55,940 bases of DNA from NCBI RefSeq assembly GCF_000285555.1, contig NZ_HE610996.1:17566-73505 (forward strand). Direction: 5' to 3'. Every line of letters begins with the position of its first letter. The first letter of the stretch is position 1. The notes beneath the pieces are model-generated. The model did no database searches, had not been told where the DNA came from, and saw only the letters and a list, made by a program, of their open reading frames with translations. Positions 26,396 to 34,278 of the stretch are shown here, piece by piece. The translations under genes were made by a program, and so were the position numbers. Source of the stretch: Kurthia massiliensis (GTDB taxonomy: Bacteria > Bacillota > Bacilli > Bacillales_A > Planococcaceae).

Positions 26396-27193
26396 TTAAC
26401 GCCACATCATCTTTGCACTCATATGTGGCACTTGATTATGTTCTACTTCATCTACAAGCTGCATCACACCAGGAATTTCATGATGATGCCAAACGAAATG
26501 TTCTGGTGTCATACCGTGTGATAAATTAATACGATCGAGTTCGGTCATCATTAGCTTTTCTTGCAAACTTTCATCTGTCGCAACTGCTTTTTCAAGTTGT
26601 GCATTGCAGTAAGCGATTTGCTTTTTGTTTGCCACTTTATATAATTCTGACGGCAATCTCACTTCAAATACAGCTGTAAACTGTGGAAATGATGAATCGT
26701 CTTGTCGGGCTACATATGCCGGCTTCGTTGCGGGCGCGACATCTTCATCTACATCAAATGCTGTCCCCGCTGAACCAGCTACGACTGTTTTACCGAGTGA
26801 CTTTAATCCATTCGTTGCACGAGGACGATCTTTGTAAGCAACACCTTTCACGATTTCTACACCTTGTTCTGTCACATTTGTGAGCGTACCAGCGATGTCA
26901 CGTACGACATAATCACCCGCTTTTTTCAAATCGCCTAGCCCTTTTTCAACGTGCAATTCGTTACGACGAACGAGTCCAGAACCTGCTGTTACGGTACCAT
27001 CAACGACCGTACCTGCTAGTTTCACCGTATTCCCCGTTGCTTGGCCAAGTAATGGTGCAACATCTTCTACCCATTTACCTGCTTCTTTTAACGGCGTTAA
27101 TTGAATACCTTTTCCTGCAAGTGATACACCTGTTTTAATAGAGCGATCGACGACATTTCCTAATCCTTTACCGAGACGTTTTCCTAAATCCAT
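26396..27193 (-). CDS. Predicted HNH/WHH-type nuclease with Gly-rich N-terminal region
   Basis: A 265-aa protein. The last 45 residues contain HGMTPEHFVWHHHEIPGVM, then QLVDEVEHNQVPH and a terminal Trp. This matches the WHH branch of the HNH/EndoVII nuclease superfamily, common as the C-terminal domain of polymorphic toxins (pattern WHHH-...-G-MQLV-...-H-...-H-...-W). Residues 1-150 are Gly/Lys/Val-rich with repeated amphipathic segments (GKRLGKGLGNVV, KLAGTVVDGTVTAGSG). No signal peptide or secretion domain is seen. The ATG follows AGGGGGG. No immunity-like gene is adjacent. It could be a DNA- or RNA-cleaving toxin or a housekeeping nuclease; the nuclease fold is the firm part. Confidence 0.75.
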   Translation of the reverse strand: MDLGKRLGKGLGNVVDRSIKTGVSLAGKGIQLTPLKEAGKWVEDVAPLLGQATGNTVKLAGTVVDGTVTAGSGLVRRNELHVEKGLGDLKKAGDYVVRDIAGTLTNVTEQGVEIVKGVAYKDRPRATNGLKSLGKTVVAGSAGTAFDVDEDVAPATKPAYVARQDDSSFPQFTAVFEVRLPSELYKVANKKQIAYCNAQLEKAVATDESLQEKLMMTELDRINLSHGMTPEHFVWHHHEIPGVMQLVDEVEHNQVPHMSAKMMWR

Positions 27194-27257
27194 GAAATCC
27201 CCCCTAGCTTGATTTGTTACCTCTATTTTACAACAGATGAAATTTAAATACATAACG

Positions 27258-27294
27258 AAAAGAAGAGGTGACGAGTTACCATCACCTCTTCTTT
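27258..27294 (-). terminator. leuA terminator
   Basis: AAAGAAGAGGTGA pairs with TCACCTCTTCTTT around a 10-nt loop, just after the leuA stop on the minus strand. This makes leuA monocistronic. Confidence 0.85.
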
Positions 27295-27304
27295 CTATGA
27301 ACAG

Positions 27305-28870
27305 TTATACTTCTGCTGGGACAAATTGTTCGACGATAACACTATTGACTGCGTTAATATAAGCTTCTGCACTCGCGCGAATGACGTCTGTATGCGTCGC
27401 TTTCGCAATGTACGTTTTATCGCCGTATTTCACTTGTATTTTCACTTTACCAAGCGCTTCTTTACCACGTGTCACGCTTGAAATTTTATATTCCATCATT
27501 TCAAAATCAACGTCGATTACTTCTTTTAATGCTGTATAAAGCGCATCAATTGGACCGCTACCGACCGCACTTGATTTATATACTTCTTGACCTTTTGATA
27601 CTTTAATCGTCGCTGATGGGAAAATCGGGTTACTAATTACTTGAATGTCATCTAATACATAGAAATCATCTGCATGCTGTTCGAACGTCACCGCTTTGTC
27701 TGTACGGCGTAAATAATCTTCAACAAGAATGAATAAATCGTGATCGTACACTTCTTTTTTCGCATCGGCTAGCGATAAGAAATCTTCAAATACACCTTCA
27801 AATTGTTCATCCGTAATATCAATTGAAAGATTTTGAATCGCATTTTTCACTGCGTGACGGCCAGAACGCGCTGTCAGCACTAGTTCCATATCGTCTAAAC
27901 CAACTTCTGTCGGATGAATAATTTCATAAGCGTCACGAGATTTTAATAAACCATCTTGGTGGATACCTGATGAATGCGCAAATGCATTATCTCCCGTAAT
28001 TGCTTTATTCACTTGAACATCTAATCCCATTAAGCTAGAAACGATTTTAGACGTATTCATAATTTCTTTCTTATTTACATTCGTAAATGCATCATAGTAA
28101 TCACTACGTGTCGATAACGCCATGACGACTTCTTCAAGTGCAGCATTACCGGCACGTTCACCGATACCATTCACCGTACATTCCACTTTATCTGCACCAT
28201 TTTTGACAGCTTGTAGTGTATTCGCTGTAGCCATTCCAAGGTCATTATGACAATGCACGCTTAACAATACATCTGGATTGACGTTTTTAATACGATCGTT
28301 CAGTTTATAAATTAACTCACCAAATTGTTCTGGTACTGCCCAACCAACCGTATCTGGCACGTTGATCATCGTCGCACCTGCTTTAATGACCGCTTCAATC
28401 GTTGACCATAAGTATTCAAAATCCGAACGAGATGCATCTTCTGTAGAATATTGCACTTGTGGTAAAAGCGTTTTCGCATATTTCACTGCGTCTACACCTA
28501 TTTGTAAAATTTGCTCTTTCGATTTGCTAAATTTCTTTTCAACATGAATATCAGATGTACCTAGCACCATATGAATCATCGGATTTTCCGCATATTTCAC
28601 TGCGTTATAAACGGCATCAATATCTCCTTTGACAGCACGAGCAAGTGCGGTAATCATCATATCATCTGTATGCCCAACTTGCTGTGCAATTTGTTTCACG
28701 GCTTGGAAGTCTCCTTCTGACGATGCCGGGAATCCTGCTTCAATAATATCAACTTGTAATTTTTTTAACTGCTGGGCCACCTCTAGCTTTTCATAAATAT
28801 TTAGCTTTGCACCAGGTACTTGTTCTCCATCACGTAACGTTGTATCAAATAACCAAATTTTTCTCGACAT
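27305..28870 (-). CDS. leuA: 2-isopropylmalate synthase
   Basis: A 521-aa enzyme that condenses acetyl-CoA and 2-oxoisovalerate, the first committed step of leucine synthesis. The HMG-CoA-lyase-like barrel shows FDTTLRDGEQVPG, the metal ligands in SVHCHNDLGMA and NGIGERAGN, and the C-terminal LeuA regulatory domain (about 390-515) that senses leucine. Length matches LeuA rather than CimA or NifV. The start follows GAGGAGTG. No leuBCD genes follow: a terminator lies directly after the stop, so the remaining leu genes are elsewhere. Expression is governed by the T-box leader upstream. Confidence 0.96.
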   Translation of the reverse strand: MSRKIWLFDTTLRDGEQVPGAKLNIYEKLEVAQQLKKLQVDIIEAGFPASSEGDFQAVKQIAQQVGHTDDMMITALARAVKGDIDAVYNAVKYAENPMIHMVLGTSDIHVEKKFSKSKEQILQIGVDAVKYAKTLLPQVQYSTEDASRSDFEYLWSTIEAVIKAGATMINVPDTVGWAVPEQFGELIYKLNDRIKNVNPDVLLSVHCHNDLGMATANTLQAVKNGADKVECTVNGIGERAGNAALEEVVMALSTRSDYYDAFTNVNKKEIMNTSKIVSSLMGLDVQVNKAITGDNAFAHSSGIHQDGLLKSRDAYEIIHPTEVGLDDMELVLTARSGRHAVKNAIQNLSIDITDEQFEGVFEDFLSLADAKKEVYDHDLFILVEDYLRRTDKAVTFEQHADDFYVLDDIQVISNPIFPSATIKVSKGQEVYKSSAVGSGPIDALYTALKEVIDVDFEMMEYKISSVTRGKEALGKVKIQVKYGDKTYIAKATHTDVIRASAEAYINAVNSVIVEQFVPAEV

Positions 28871-28910
28871 CGTTCAACACTCCTCTTCCGTTTTCACATT
28901 TTTATAAACA

Positions 28911-29175
28911 AAAAACACCTCGCCTCTACAATAGAGACGAGGTGTTAACTCGCGGTACCACTCTAATTGAGCGAATGTAATATATCGCTCCACTTTATGA
29001 GCTTTTGAAAGCTCCATACGATAACGGGTATGACGCGCTTATCCTACTAATTTTTCAGATAATGTGCTCCCGGACGAGTTCAAAGTGCTTTCTTGCTAAT
29101 TCTCACCAACCATTAGCTCTCTGAAAAGAAAGTTCACTTTTACTACTTCCGTTCTTTGCATGTAATATATTAGCT
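28911..29175 (-). promoter_or_regulatory. Leucine T-box leader (tRNA-sensing riboswitch)
   Basis: On the minus strand the leader has a long stem I, then the T-box core AGAGTGGTACCGCGAG (near 28949-28964), then a terminator hairpin (AACACCTCGTCTC with GAGGCGAGGTGTT, 28911-28946) followed by six Ts. In the specifier position, CTTTGAA-CTC-GTCC gives the codon CTC (29076-29078), a leucine codon, matching leuA. Uncharged tRNA-Leu would stabilise the antiterminator and allow read-through into leuA. This is the standard T-box mechanism. Confidence 0.93.
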
Positions 29176-29182
29176 TGATATC

Positions 29183-29211
29183 ATCATAGCGGTAAGTATT
29201 TTGAATGTCAA
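29183..29211 (-). promoter_or_regulatory. leuA promoter
   Basis: TTGACA (29206-29211) and TATGAT (29183-29188) are separated by 17 nt on the minus strand, placing the transcript start at about 29176, just upstream of T-box stem I. Confidence 0.8.
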
Positions 29212-29236
29212 CAATTTTCAGAAAAATAATAATAAA

Positions 29237-30013
29237 TTATTTTCTCGTCATCGTCGGACGATCATTTTGCCACGTAATATCAACAGGCATTTGCACGAAT
29301 TCTGACATCGTTTCTGACGTTAAAATTTCTTTCGTATCTCCCGCTGCGAATACTTTTCCATCTTTTAATAAAAGCGTTTTCGTAAATTGCGGTAAAATCT
29401 CATTTAAATGATGCGTCACGTATAACATCGTCGGACCATTTTCTAAATTCCCAATACGTTCAATCGTATCTAATAGTTGTTCTCTTGCAACGAAATCGAA
29501 TCCTGTCGCTGGCTCATCTAAAATAAGCAACTCCGGCTCACCCATTAAGGCGCGTCCTAATAAAGCACGTTGTTTTTCTCCTTGTGATAATACGCTGTAC
29601 GGTTGATTTGCGAAATCATAAGCGCCTAACTCACGTAAAATTTGAATCGCACGTGTACGCATCTCATCTGTTACTCGTTCGTATAAACCGATTGAAGCAA
29701 ATGCACCACTTAATACAATTTCAAAAGCGTTATCATCTTCGTGCAACATTTGTTGAAGCCCTGCAGAAACGATACCAATTTTACGACGTAGTTCATCTCC
29801 TAAAATAGATTGACCGAATGTACGTCCACAAACTTCGACTTCGCCGGTAGACGGTAAATAATATGCACATAGCATATTCAATAGCGCTGTTTTCCCAGCG
29901 CCGTTCATACCATACACCGCCCAGTGCTCACCTTTTTCGACGTCCCAGTTAATACCGTCTAAAATTTGTTTACCTTCTCTACGAAGCGTAATATCTCGTA
30001 AATGAATGACCAT
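29237..30013 (-). CDS. ABC transporter ATP-binding protein, YlmA-like
   Basis: A 258-aa single ATPase domain with Walker A YGMNGAGKTALLNML (about 35-49), signature SVLSQGEKQRALLGRALM, Walker B LLILDEPATGFD and switch VTHH. It resembles B. subtilis YlmA and the ModF/PhrA-type ATPases. No permease or binding protein lies next to it, so its transport partner, if any, is elsewhere; it may instead have a non-transport role. It starts after AAAGGGGGA. The gene sits upstream of the leuA promoter on the same strand and shows no hairpin terminator before it. Confidence 0.85.
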   Translation of the reverse strand: MVIHLRDITLRREGKQILDGINWDVEKGEHWAVYGMNGAGKTALLNMLCAYYLPSTGEVEVCGRTFGQSILGDELRRKIGIVSAGLQQMLHEDDNAFEIVLSGAFASIGLYERVTDEMRTRAIQILRELGAYDFANQPYSVLSQGEKQRALLGRALMGEPELLILDEPATGFDFVAREQLLDTIERIGNLENGPTMLYVTHHLNEILPQFTKTLLLKDGKVFAAGDTKEILTSETMSEFVQMPVDITWQNDRPTMTRK

Positions 30014-30080
30014 GAAAATCCCCCTTTTTCTTTTCTAAAATTAGCGTACATCTGCTATTTTAAAAAATCAATGATTGCAC

Positions 30081-30112
30081 AAAAAAGACGGTGCGCATTT
30101 GCACACCGTCTC
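30081..30112 (-). terminator. Terminator after the small acidic protein gene
   Basis: GACGGTGTGC pairs with GCGCACCGTC around a short AAAT loop and is followed by six Ts on the minus strand, 14 nt after the stop codon. Confidence 0.85.
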
Positions 30113-30125
30113 TCTCATTCATTGA

Positions 30126-30308
30126 TTAGCCAATTAAGTTATGTTTTACAACTTCGTACGCTTGGCAAATATCCATCATGTCTTCTTCAGAAGCTTCGAT
30201 CATACCAGAAGCAATATCGTAAAGGCTAGCTTCGTCGTTCATTGCTAAGTCGTTTAGTAATTGGCCTTCCATTTGGTCTACATATTGTTGAATTGAATTG
30301 TTCATCAT
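30126..30308 (-). CDS. Small acidic protein of unknown function
   Basis: A 60-aa, Met-, Asp- and Glu-rich, probably helical protein with no membrane segment, signal or cysteine. I do not recognise its family. The start is the second of two nearby ATGs: the first ATG touches the AAAGGAGA ribosome binding site, whereas the ATG-ATG pair lies 10 nt downstream. A strong terminator follows, so it is a real, independent gene. An interrupted inverted repeat (GATGTA...TACATC with GTAAC/GTTAC inside) lies in its upstream region near 30355-30390. Confidence 0.7.
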   Translation of the reverse strand: MMNNSIQQYVDQMEGQLLNDLAMNDEASLYDIASGMIEASEEDMMDICQAYEVVKHNLIG

Positions 30309-30433
30309 CTGTATCATTCTCCTTTTGTTTTCTGTATTATTATTTAACATCATCTACGATGTAACGTTCCTTCTTGTTACCTACATCATACAAGGTCTCT
30401 CATTTAAAATCTACTATTTTCGCTCGAAAAAAT

Positions 30434-30677
30434 TTGACTTTGTGACACAAATATGTATATTACATTTTTTAGCCCTTTGATAACGTTTTCTTGTTATTTA
30501 AACCACTTTTTCTATAATTATTTTGAAAATTCCTTCCATATTTCCTAGTAATGATTTACTGTATGTCGAGGTTATCAATCAATGATGCAATTCTTTAATT
30601 GTCAGAATAAATAAATTAAATATCACATTTTTGATATATAACAGATTATCTTTAATTGCTATCTGTTATATTTTTTT
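30434..30677 (+). ncRNA. Candidate small RNA transcription unit
   Basis: The 30309-30762 gap contains a plus-strand promoter-like pair, TTGACT (30434-30439) and TATATT (30456-30461) with a 16-nt spacer; a second TATAAT lies at 30513-30518. It ends in a perfect 11-bp hairpin ATATAACAGAT/ATCTGTTATAT (30636-30671) followed by seven Ts. No plus-strand gene lies between. The roughly 210-nt transcript would contain several pyrimidine-rich CCTTCC/TTTCC segments, of the kind small RNAs use to pair with ribosome binding sites. Evidence is sequence pattern only. Confidence 0.45.
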
Positions 30678-30723
30678 AATGTTTTTATAGACTAGCGAGT
30701 ACTATTTATTCAAAAAAAGGACA

Positions 30724-30753
30724 CAAAAAAACGGATGTTATTAAAACATCCGT
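30724..30753 (-). terminator. dps terminator
   Basis: ACGGATGTT pairs with AACATCCGT around a five-base loop and is followed by seven Ts on the minus strand. Confidence 0.85.
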
Positions 30754-30762
30754 CTTTGAACA

Positions 30763-31200
30763 CTATCCTAAGAACGCTTTTAACATCCATACGTGTTTTT
30801 CTAACTCTGTATGAATACCTAACAGTAAATCTGATGTCATTTCATCGTTTGCTTGTTGCGCTACTTCCATACCTTTTGTTAAATCTTCTAACAAACCTTC
30901 AAAGTCTTTTGTGATCGCAGCGACCATTTGTTTTGCATCTTCTTCGTAAGTGCCTTCTTCAATCGTTGAAAGTGCTAAATGCTCTTTCATTGTAGCAACT
31001 GGTTCACCTTTTATCGCTAAAATACGTTCTGCAATGACGTCAATATGCGCCCCTGCTTCTGTATACAGTTCTTCAAATTTCGCATGAAGTGTAAAGAAGT
31101 CGCTTCCTTTTACGTACCAGTGATAGTTGTGCAGCTTCACGTATAAAACGCTCCAGTCTGCTACTTGTTTGTTTAATACATCAATAACTTGTTGATTCAT
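30763..31200 (-). CDS. dps: Dps family DNA-protection / mini-ferritin protein
   Basis: A 145-aa Dps subunit that forms a 12-mer, oxidises Fe2+ with hydrogen peroxide and protects DNA. The inter-subunit ferroxidase site is clear: [18 protein letters not shown] (His, His) and [20 protein letters not shown] (Glu, Asp and Glu). The start is the ATG 8 nt after AAAGGGG; an in-frame TTG two codons earlier is less likely. It is a single gene with its own promoter and terminator. No perfect PerR or SigB site is visible upstream. Confidence 0.94.
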   Translation of the reverse strand: MNQQVIDVLNKQVADWSVLYVKLHNYHWYVKGSDFFTLHAKFEELYTEAGAHIDVIAERILAIKGEPVATMKEHLALSTIEEGTYEEDAKQMVAAITKDFEGLLEDLTKGMEVAQQANDEMTSDLLLGIHTELEKHVWMLKAFLG

Positions 31201-31226
31201 ATCCAAAACCCCTTTTTTTAACTGAT

Positions 31227-31255
31227 ACTATACTGTTCCACAAATTACGCATCAA
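31227..31255 (-). promoter_or_regulatory. dps promoter
   Basis: TTGATG (31250-31255) and TATAGT (31227-31232) lie 17 nt apart on the minus strand, close upstream of the dps ribosome binding site. Confidence 0.55.
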
Positions 31256-31423
31256 AAACATAAAATGACACACAAGCTAGTTCAAAATAGCGTATTTCCA
31301 CAAAAAATAGTGAATACAGCATTTATTCATTAAATTTTTAACACGAATTTTTTTTACAACGATTCCACCGAGGTCTCATATGCAATATTTTAAATTCAGT
31401 CTTAACTGCTCATTGTCAAAAAA

Positions 31424-31452
31424 TTAGACTTCAACGATAATGAGGGTATAAT
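31424..31452 (+). promoter_or_regulatory. Promoter of the ADP-ribosyltransferase gene
   Basis: TTAGAC (31424-31429) and TATAAT (31447-31452) with a 17-nt spacer, about 50 nt upstream of the start codon. The 31256-31423 stretch between the two divergent promoters is AT-rich and shows no other feature. Confidence 0.6.
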
Positions 31453-31504
31453 TAACAATTTTAGGAATAGATTTTTACTTTAAATAGATAGGTCGTGTTA
31501 TGAA

Positions 31505-32359
31505 ATGAAATATGTTTTATGTTATTTACTCATGTTTGGTGCTGTTGTCACTACAATGCCTCATCAATTAACAGCGGTTGCCGCAACAGAAAGCACTACA
31601 GAAGGCGTCGCTGTAACGAACAAACCGATTGAAGTAGATATTGTCGACGAAAAAAACCAAACTGTCGTGCGCTCATTTACGCTCAAAGAAAATAAAGTAG
31701 TCACACTGAAAGCGCCGATGTCTCAATTAGGAACACCTATTACGATTCATCATAAACGTCAACCAGCAGGTAAACTATTCGTTACAAAAGCAACAAACTT
31801 TACGTATTCAAATCGCGTTAAAACAATTACTACTGCTCAAAAGAAAAAGTTGGATCAGCTTGAAATCAAATGGCGACAAAACTTGACGAAAAATCAGGCT
31901 GTGTCGTTGAAAGATTACGCAGCGAGTGGCTTTATGGCAATCAACGGTTCGTTACGCGGCATTGAAAAGCCAACACCATATACAGACAACCGCATTAAAG
32001 CAATCGATCATGCACTTGCAAAGTTTCAAAACCCTTATGCGGTTACGCTTTGGCGTGGTACAAAATTAAAAACATTTAAATACGGTTTAGCAAAAGGTAA
32101 ACTGCATATCGGTGCGCGTTATAGCGACCAAGGCTATTTATCTACCTCACTTATAAAAGAAGGAATTCTCGGTTTCGGGACGAATGCCGTCGTTAAAGTG
32201 CAACTGCCAAAAGGTAACTATGCAGCACCGCTTTATAAAATATCAGATTATGAAAATGAACAAGAGATGTTATTAAAACGTGGCACAAAATTTATCGTTA
32301 CTGGAATTGAAAAAAAGACCGATCAAACATGGATTACCGTTCATGTGTTAAAAAATTAA
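31505..32359 (+). CDS. Secreted mono-ADP-ribosyltransferase toxin-like protein
   Basis: A 284-aa protein with a Sec signal peptide (residues 1-27, cut after AVAA). A short beta-rich segment (about 40-80) is followed by an ADP-ribosyltransferase exotoxin domain (about 115-280). The R-S-E triad is intact: Arg184 in TLWRGTKL, Ser213-Thr214-Ser215 in GYLSTSL, and Glu252-Gln253-Glu254 in ENEQEMLLKRGTKF. The helix KDYAASGFMAINGSLRG also fits the family. The E-x-E pair suggests arginine modification, as in iota/VIP2-type enzymes, rather than the Q-x-E of C3. No binding or translocation component lies beside it. The Shine-Dalgarno is weak (ATAGGTCG). A TnpB transposon follows directly, hinting at transfer. 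Confidence 0.85.
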   Translation: MKYVLCYLLMFGAVVTTMPHQLTAVAATESTTEGVAVTNKPIEVDIVDEKNQTVVRSFTLKENKVVTLKAPMSQLGTPITIHHKRQPAGKLFVTKATNFTYSNRVKTITTAQKKKLDQLEIKWRQNLTKNQAVSLKDYAASGFMAINGSLRGIEKPTPYTDNRIKAIDHALAKFQNPYAVTLWRGTKLKTFKYGLAKGKLHIGARYSDQGYLSTSLIKEGILGFGTNAVVKVQLPKGNYAAPLYKISDYENEQEMLLKRGTKFIVTGIEKKTDQTWITVHVLKN

Positions 32360-32498
32360 GTACTAGTCTGAGATATTGTGTTAAAAATGGGTAGCCTTAT
32401 GTAAAAGGAGTAATAAAACAGTAGACAAAAAAATAGACAAATGGGTATATATGTATAAAATGATATCTCGTTAAAATCAGGTGAAAGGATGCTAAGGA

Positions 32499-33659
32499 AT
32501 GAAGCGGGCTTATAAGCTGGAAATAAAACCAACTGACCGGCAACGTGAAAAACTTATCAGAACTTTTGGTGTATGTCGTTATGTCTACAACATGTATATT
32601 GCAACAAATATAACTGCCTATAAAGAAGGCAGACCCTTTATGAGTGGATATGATTTTTCAAAATGGTTAAATAATGTGCACGTGAAGCAGCGTCAACAAG
32701 ATTTGTGGATTAAATCCGTATCAAGTAAGGCTGTTAAACAATCCATCATGAATGCAGAACGTGCGTATAAAAACTTTTTTAAAGGGCTGAGTAAATATCC
32801 TCGTTTTAAGAAAAAGGCACGTCAAGATATAAAAGCTTACTTTCCCAAAAATAATCAGACCGATTTTGAAGTGAAACGCCATCAAATCAAAGTGCCGACG
32901 CTCGGCTGGGTAACATTGAAAGAATATGGTTATCTTCCGAAAGATGCTGTCATCAAAAGCGGTACAGTATCACAAAAAGCTGACCGATTCTATATTTCTG
33001 TTTTATGCGAAGTGCCTGAGTGTTCTAAGCAAACATATGAATCAGAAGGTATTGGTATTGATTTAGGGATCAAAGATTTTGCCATTATGAGTAACGGTAA
33101 GGTTTATAAAAATATCAATAAAACAGATAAAGTAAGAAAGCTTGAAAAACGATTGAAACAAGCTCAACGGAAATTGAGCAGAAGTTATGAACAAAACAAA
33201 AAGGTAGGTGAAAACTGCTACTTTAAAAATAGACAAAAACAAATTTGTCGCGTACAAAAGTTACATCAGCGTCTAGCGAATATTCGAGAAAACTACCAGA
33301 AGCACATTGTGAATGACTTGGTAAAAACCAAACCAGCATTCATTACACTAGAAGATTTAAATGTTCGAGGTATGATGAAAAACAGACACTTATCAAAAGC
33401 GATTGCACAGCAAGGCTTCTTCAATTTTAGAACGAAGTTGCAAATGAAGTGCGAAGCGTATGGCATTGAATTGCGCCTTGTGAATCGCTTTTATCCGAGT
33501 TCTAAATTGTGTAGCGTCTGTGGTCATAAAAAAGTAGATTTAACATTGAAAGAACGCGTTTATGAATGCACGAACTGTCATAAAGTGTTAGATCGAGACT
33601 TGAACGCTGCCATGAATTTAAAACAAGCTACACAATATGAATTGCTCGTGTCAGTTTAA
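32499..33659 (+). CDS. tnpB: TnpB RNA-guided nuclease of an IS605-type element
   Basis: A 386-aa TnpB, the compact ancestor of Cas12. It has the N-terminal helix-turn-helix/wedge part (KRAYKLEIKPT), and a complete RuvC nuclease: Asp188 in GIDLGIKD, Glu285 in ITLEDLNV and Asp367 in DRDLNAAMN. The zinc finger CSVCG...CTNC is present between Glu285 and Asp367. Known TnpB proteins cut DNA next to a transposon-linked motif, guided by an RNA made from the right end. All catalytic residues are kept and the frame is open, so the protein should be active. ATG follows AAAGG at 12 nt. Confidence 0.93.
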   Translation: MKRAYKLEIKPTDRQREKLIRTFGVCRYVYNMYIATNITAYKEGRPFMSGYDFSKWLNNVHVKQRQQDLWIKSVSSKAVKQSIMNAERAYKNFFKGLSKYPRFKKKARQDIKAYFPKNNQTDFEVKRHQIKVPTLGWVTLKEYGYLPKDAVIKSGTVSQKADRFYISVLCEVPECSKQTYESEGIGIDLGIKDFAIMSNGKVYKNINKTDKVRKLEKRLKQAQRKLSRSYEQNKKVGENCYFKNRQKQICRVQKLHQRLANIRENYQKHIVNDLVKTKPAFITLEDLNVRGMMKNRHLSKAIAQQGFFNFRTKLQMKCEAYGIELRLVNRFYPSSKLCSVCGHKKVDLTLKERVYECTNCHKVLDRDLNAAMNLKQATQYELLVSV

Positions 33660-33800
33660 ATGAATATAGTACGGTGGGCTACATCGGAATTGAAGCCTGT
33701 GGAGAGTGACACGAAACGTTAGTAGGGAGCAAGTGCCGAGGACGCATTCTGAGAAGCAGGAAAAAGCTAGATGTATACTTTTGTATATGTTTTTAGTAGC
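33600..33800 (+). ncRNA. Probable right-end guide (omega) RNA of TnpB
   Basis: TnpB guide RNAs come from the 3' end of tnpB and the adjacent right end. Here the segment from the tnpB end to about 33800 is non-coding and structured (for example GGCT...AGCC at about 33678-33697) and contains GAGAAGCAGGAA, similar to right ends of related elements. The guide would be the bases just after the right end, about 33797-33820, which enter the start of the next gene. The exact ends are not determined. Confidence 0.45.
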
Positions 33801-33813
33801 AGGCACTAACTAT

Positions 33814-34269
33814 ATGGATATGACACCACTTATTTCGAGTCACATTATTGCAACAGGCTATGACGAATCATCTAACACATTACGCATTCAATTTAAAAAT
33901 GGCACCTATGATTACGCAAACGTTCCAAAAGAAGTGTACGAAGCATTTTTAAAAGCCCCTTCTCATGGGAAATATCATATGAAAAATATTCGGGGTCAAT
34001 ATACATTCGAAAAAATAAAAATAGCTGATAATGAAGAAAAAGCAGAACACCGAGATGTGCACATAACGCCTCATCAAGACGGTGGTTGGCAAATTAAAAT
34101 TGCAGGAAATGAACAAGCGTTTCGCGTCGTCGATACGCAACAACTTGCCATTCGTATCGGTCGTGCACGTGCTAAGTTAGAACGTGCTGAATTAGTGATT
34201 CACGGGAAAGACGGGCGTATTCGTCAAAAAGATAGCTATGGTAACGATCCTTATCCACCAAAAGGGTAA
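33814..34269 (+). CDS. KTSC domain plus DUF2188-like protein
   Basis: A 151-aa cytoplasmic protein. Residues about 5-68 form a KTSC domain (SSHIIATGYDESSNTLRIQF...YANVPKEVYEAFLKAPSHGKY...NIRG), a small fold found in lysyl-tRNA synthetase and topoisomerase-associated proteins. Residues about 80-150 resemble DUF2188 (HQDGGWQIKIAGNEQAFRV...AELVIHGKDGRIRQKDSYGNDP). Its function is unknown. The open frame extends upstream to 33706, but that part lies in the TnpB right end and has no coding features, so I start at the ATG where the domain begins. The ribosome binding site is poor (GCAGG), which may mean the transposon replaced the original leader. Confidence 0.75.
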   Translation: MDMTPLISSHIIATGYDESSNTLRIQFKNGTYDYANVPKEVYEAFLKAPSHGKYHMKNIRGQYTFEKIKIADNEEKAEHRDVHITPHQDGGWQIKIAGNEQAFRVVDTQQLAIRIGRARAKLERAELVIHGKDGRIRQKDSYGNDPYPPKG

Positions 34270-34278
34270 CGCCCTACT

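Larger units (their letters stand above)
32380..33800 (+). mobile_element. IS200/IS605-superfamily element carrying only tnpB
   Basis: A single tnpB gene with structured flanks and no tnpA, as in IS1341-type elements, which need a TnpA from elsewhere to move. The right side holds a structured non-coding tail and an AT-rich hairpin (AAAAAGCTAGA-TGTATAC-TTTT-GTATATG-TTTTT, about 33764-33796) of the kind recognised at the right end. Both boundaries are approximate because these elements leave no target duplication; the left limit is only a guess from the 140 nt upstream of tnpB. Confidence 0.65.

Noticed and set aside
33706..33813. Extension of the KTSC gene to the ATG at 33706
   Set aside because: These 36 codons lie in the structured right end of the TnpB element and encode no family features. 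The KTSC domain begins at 33814.
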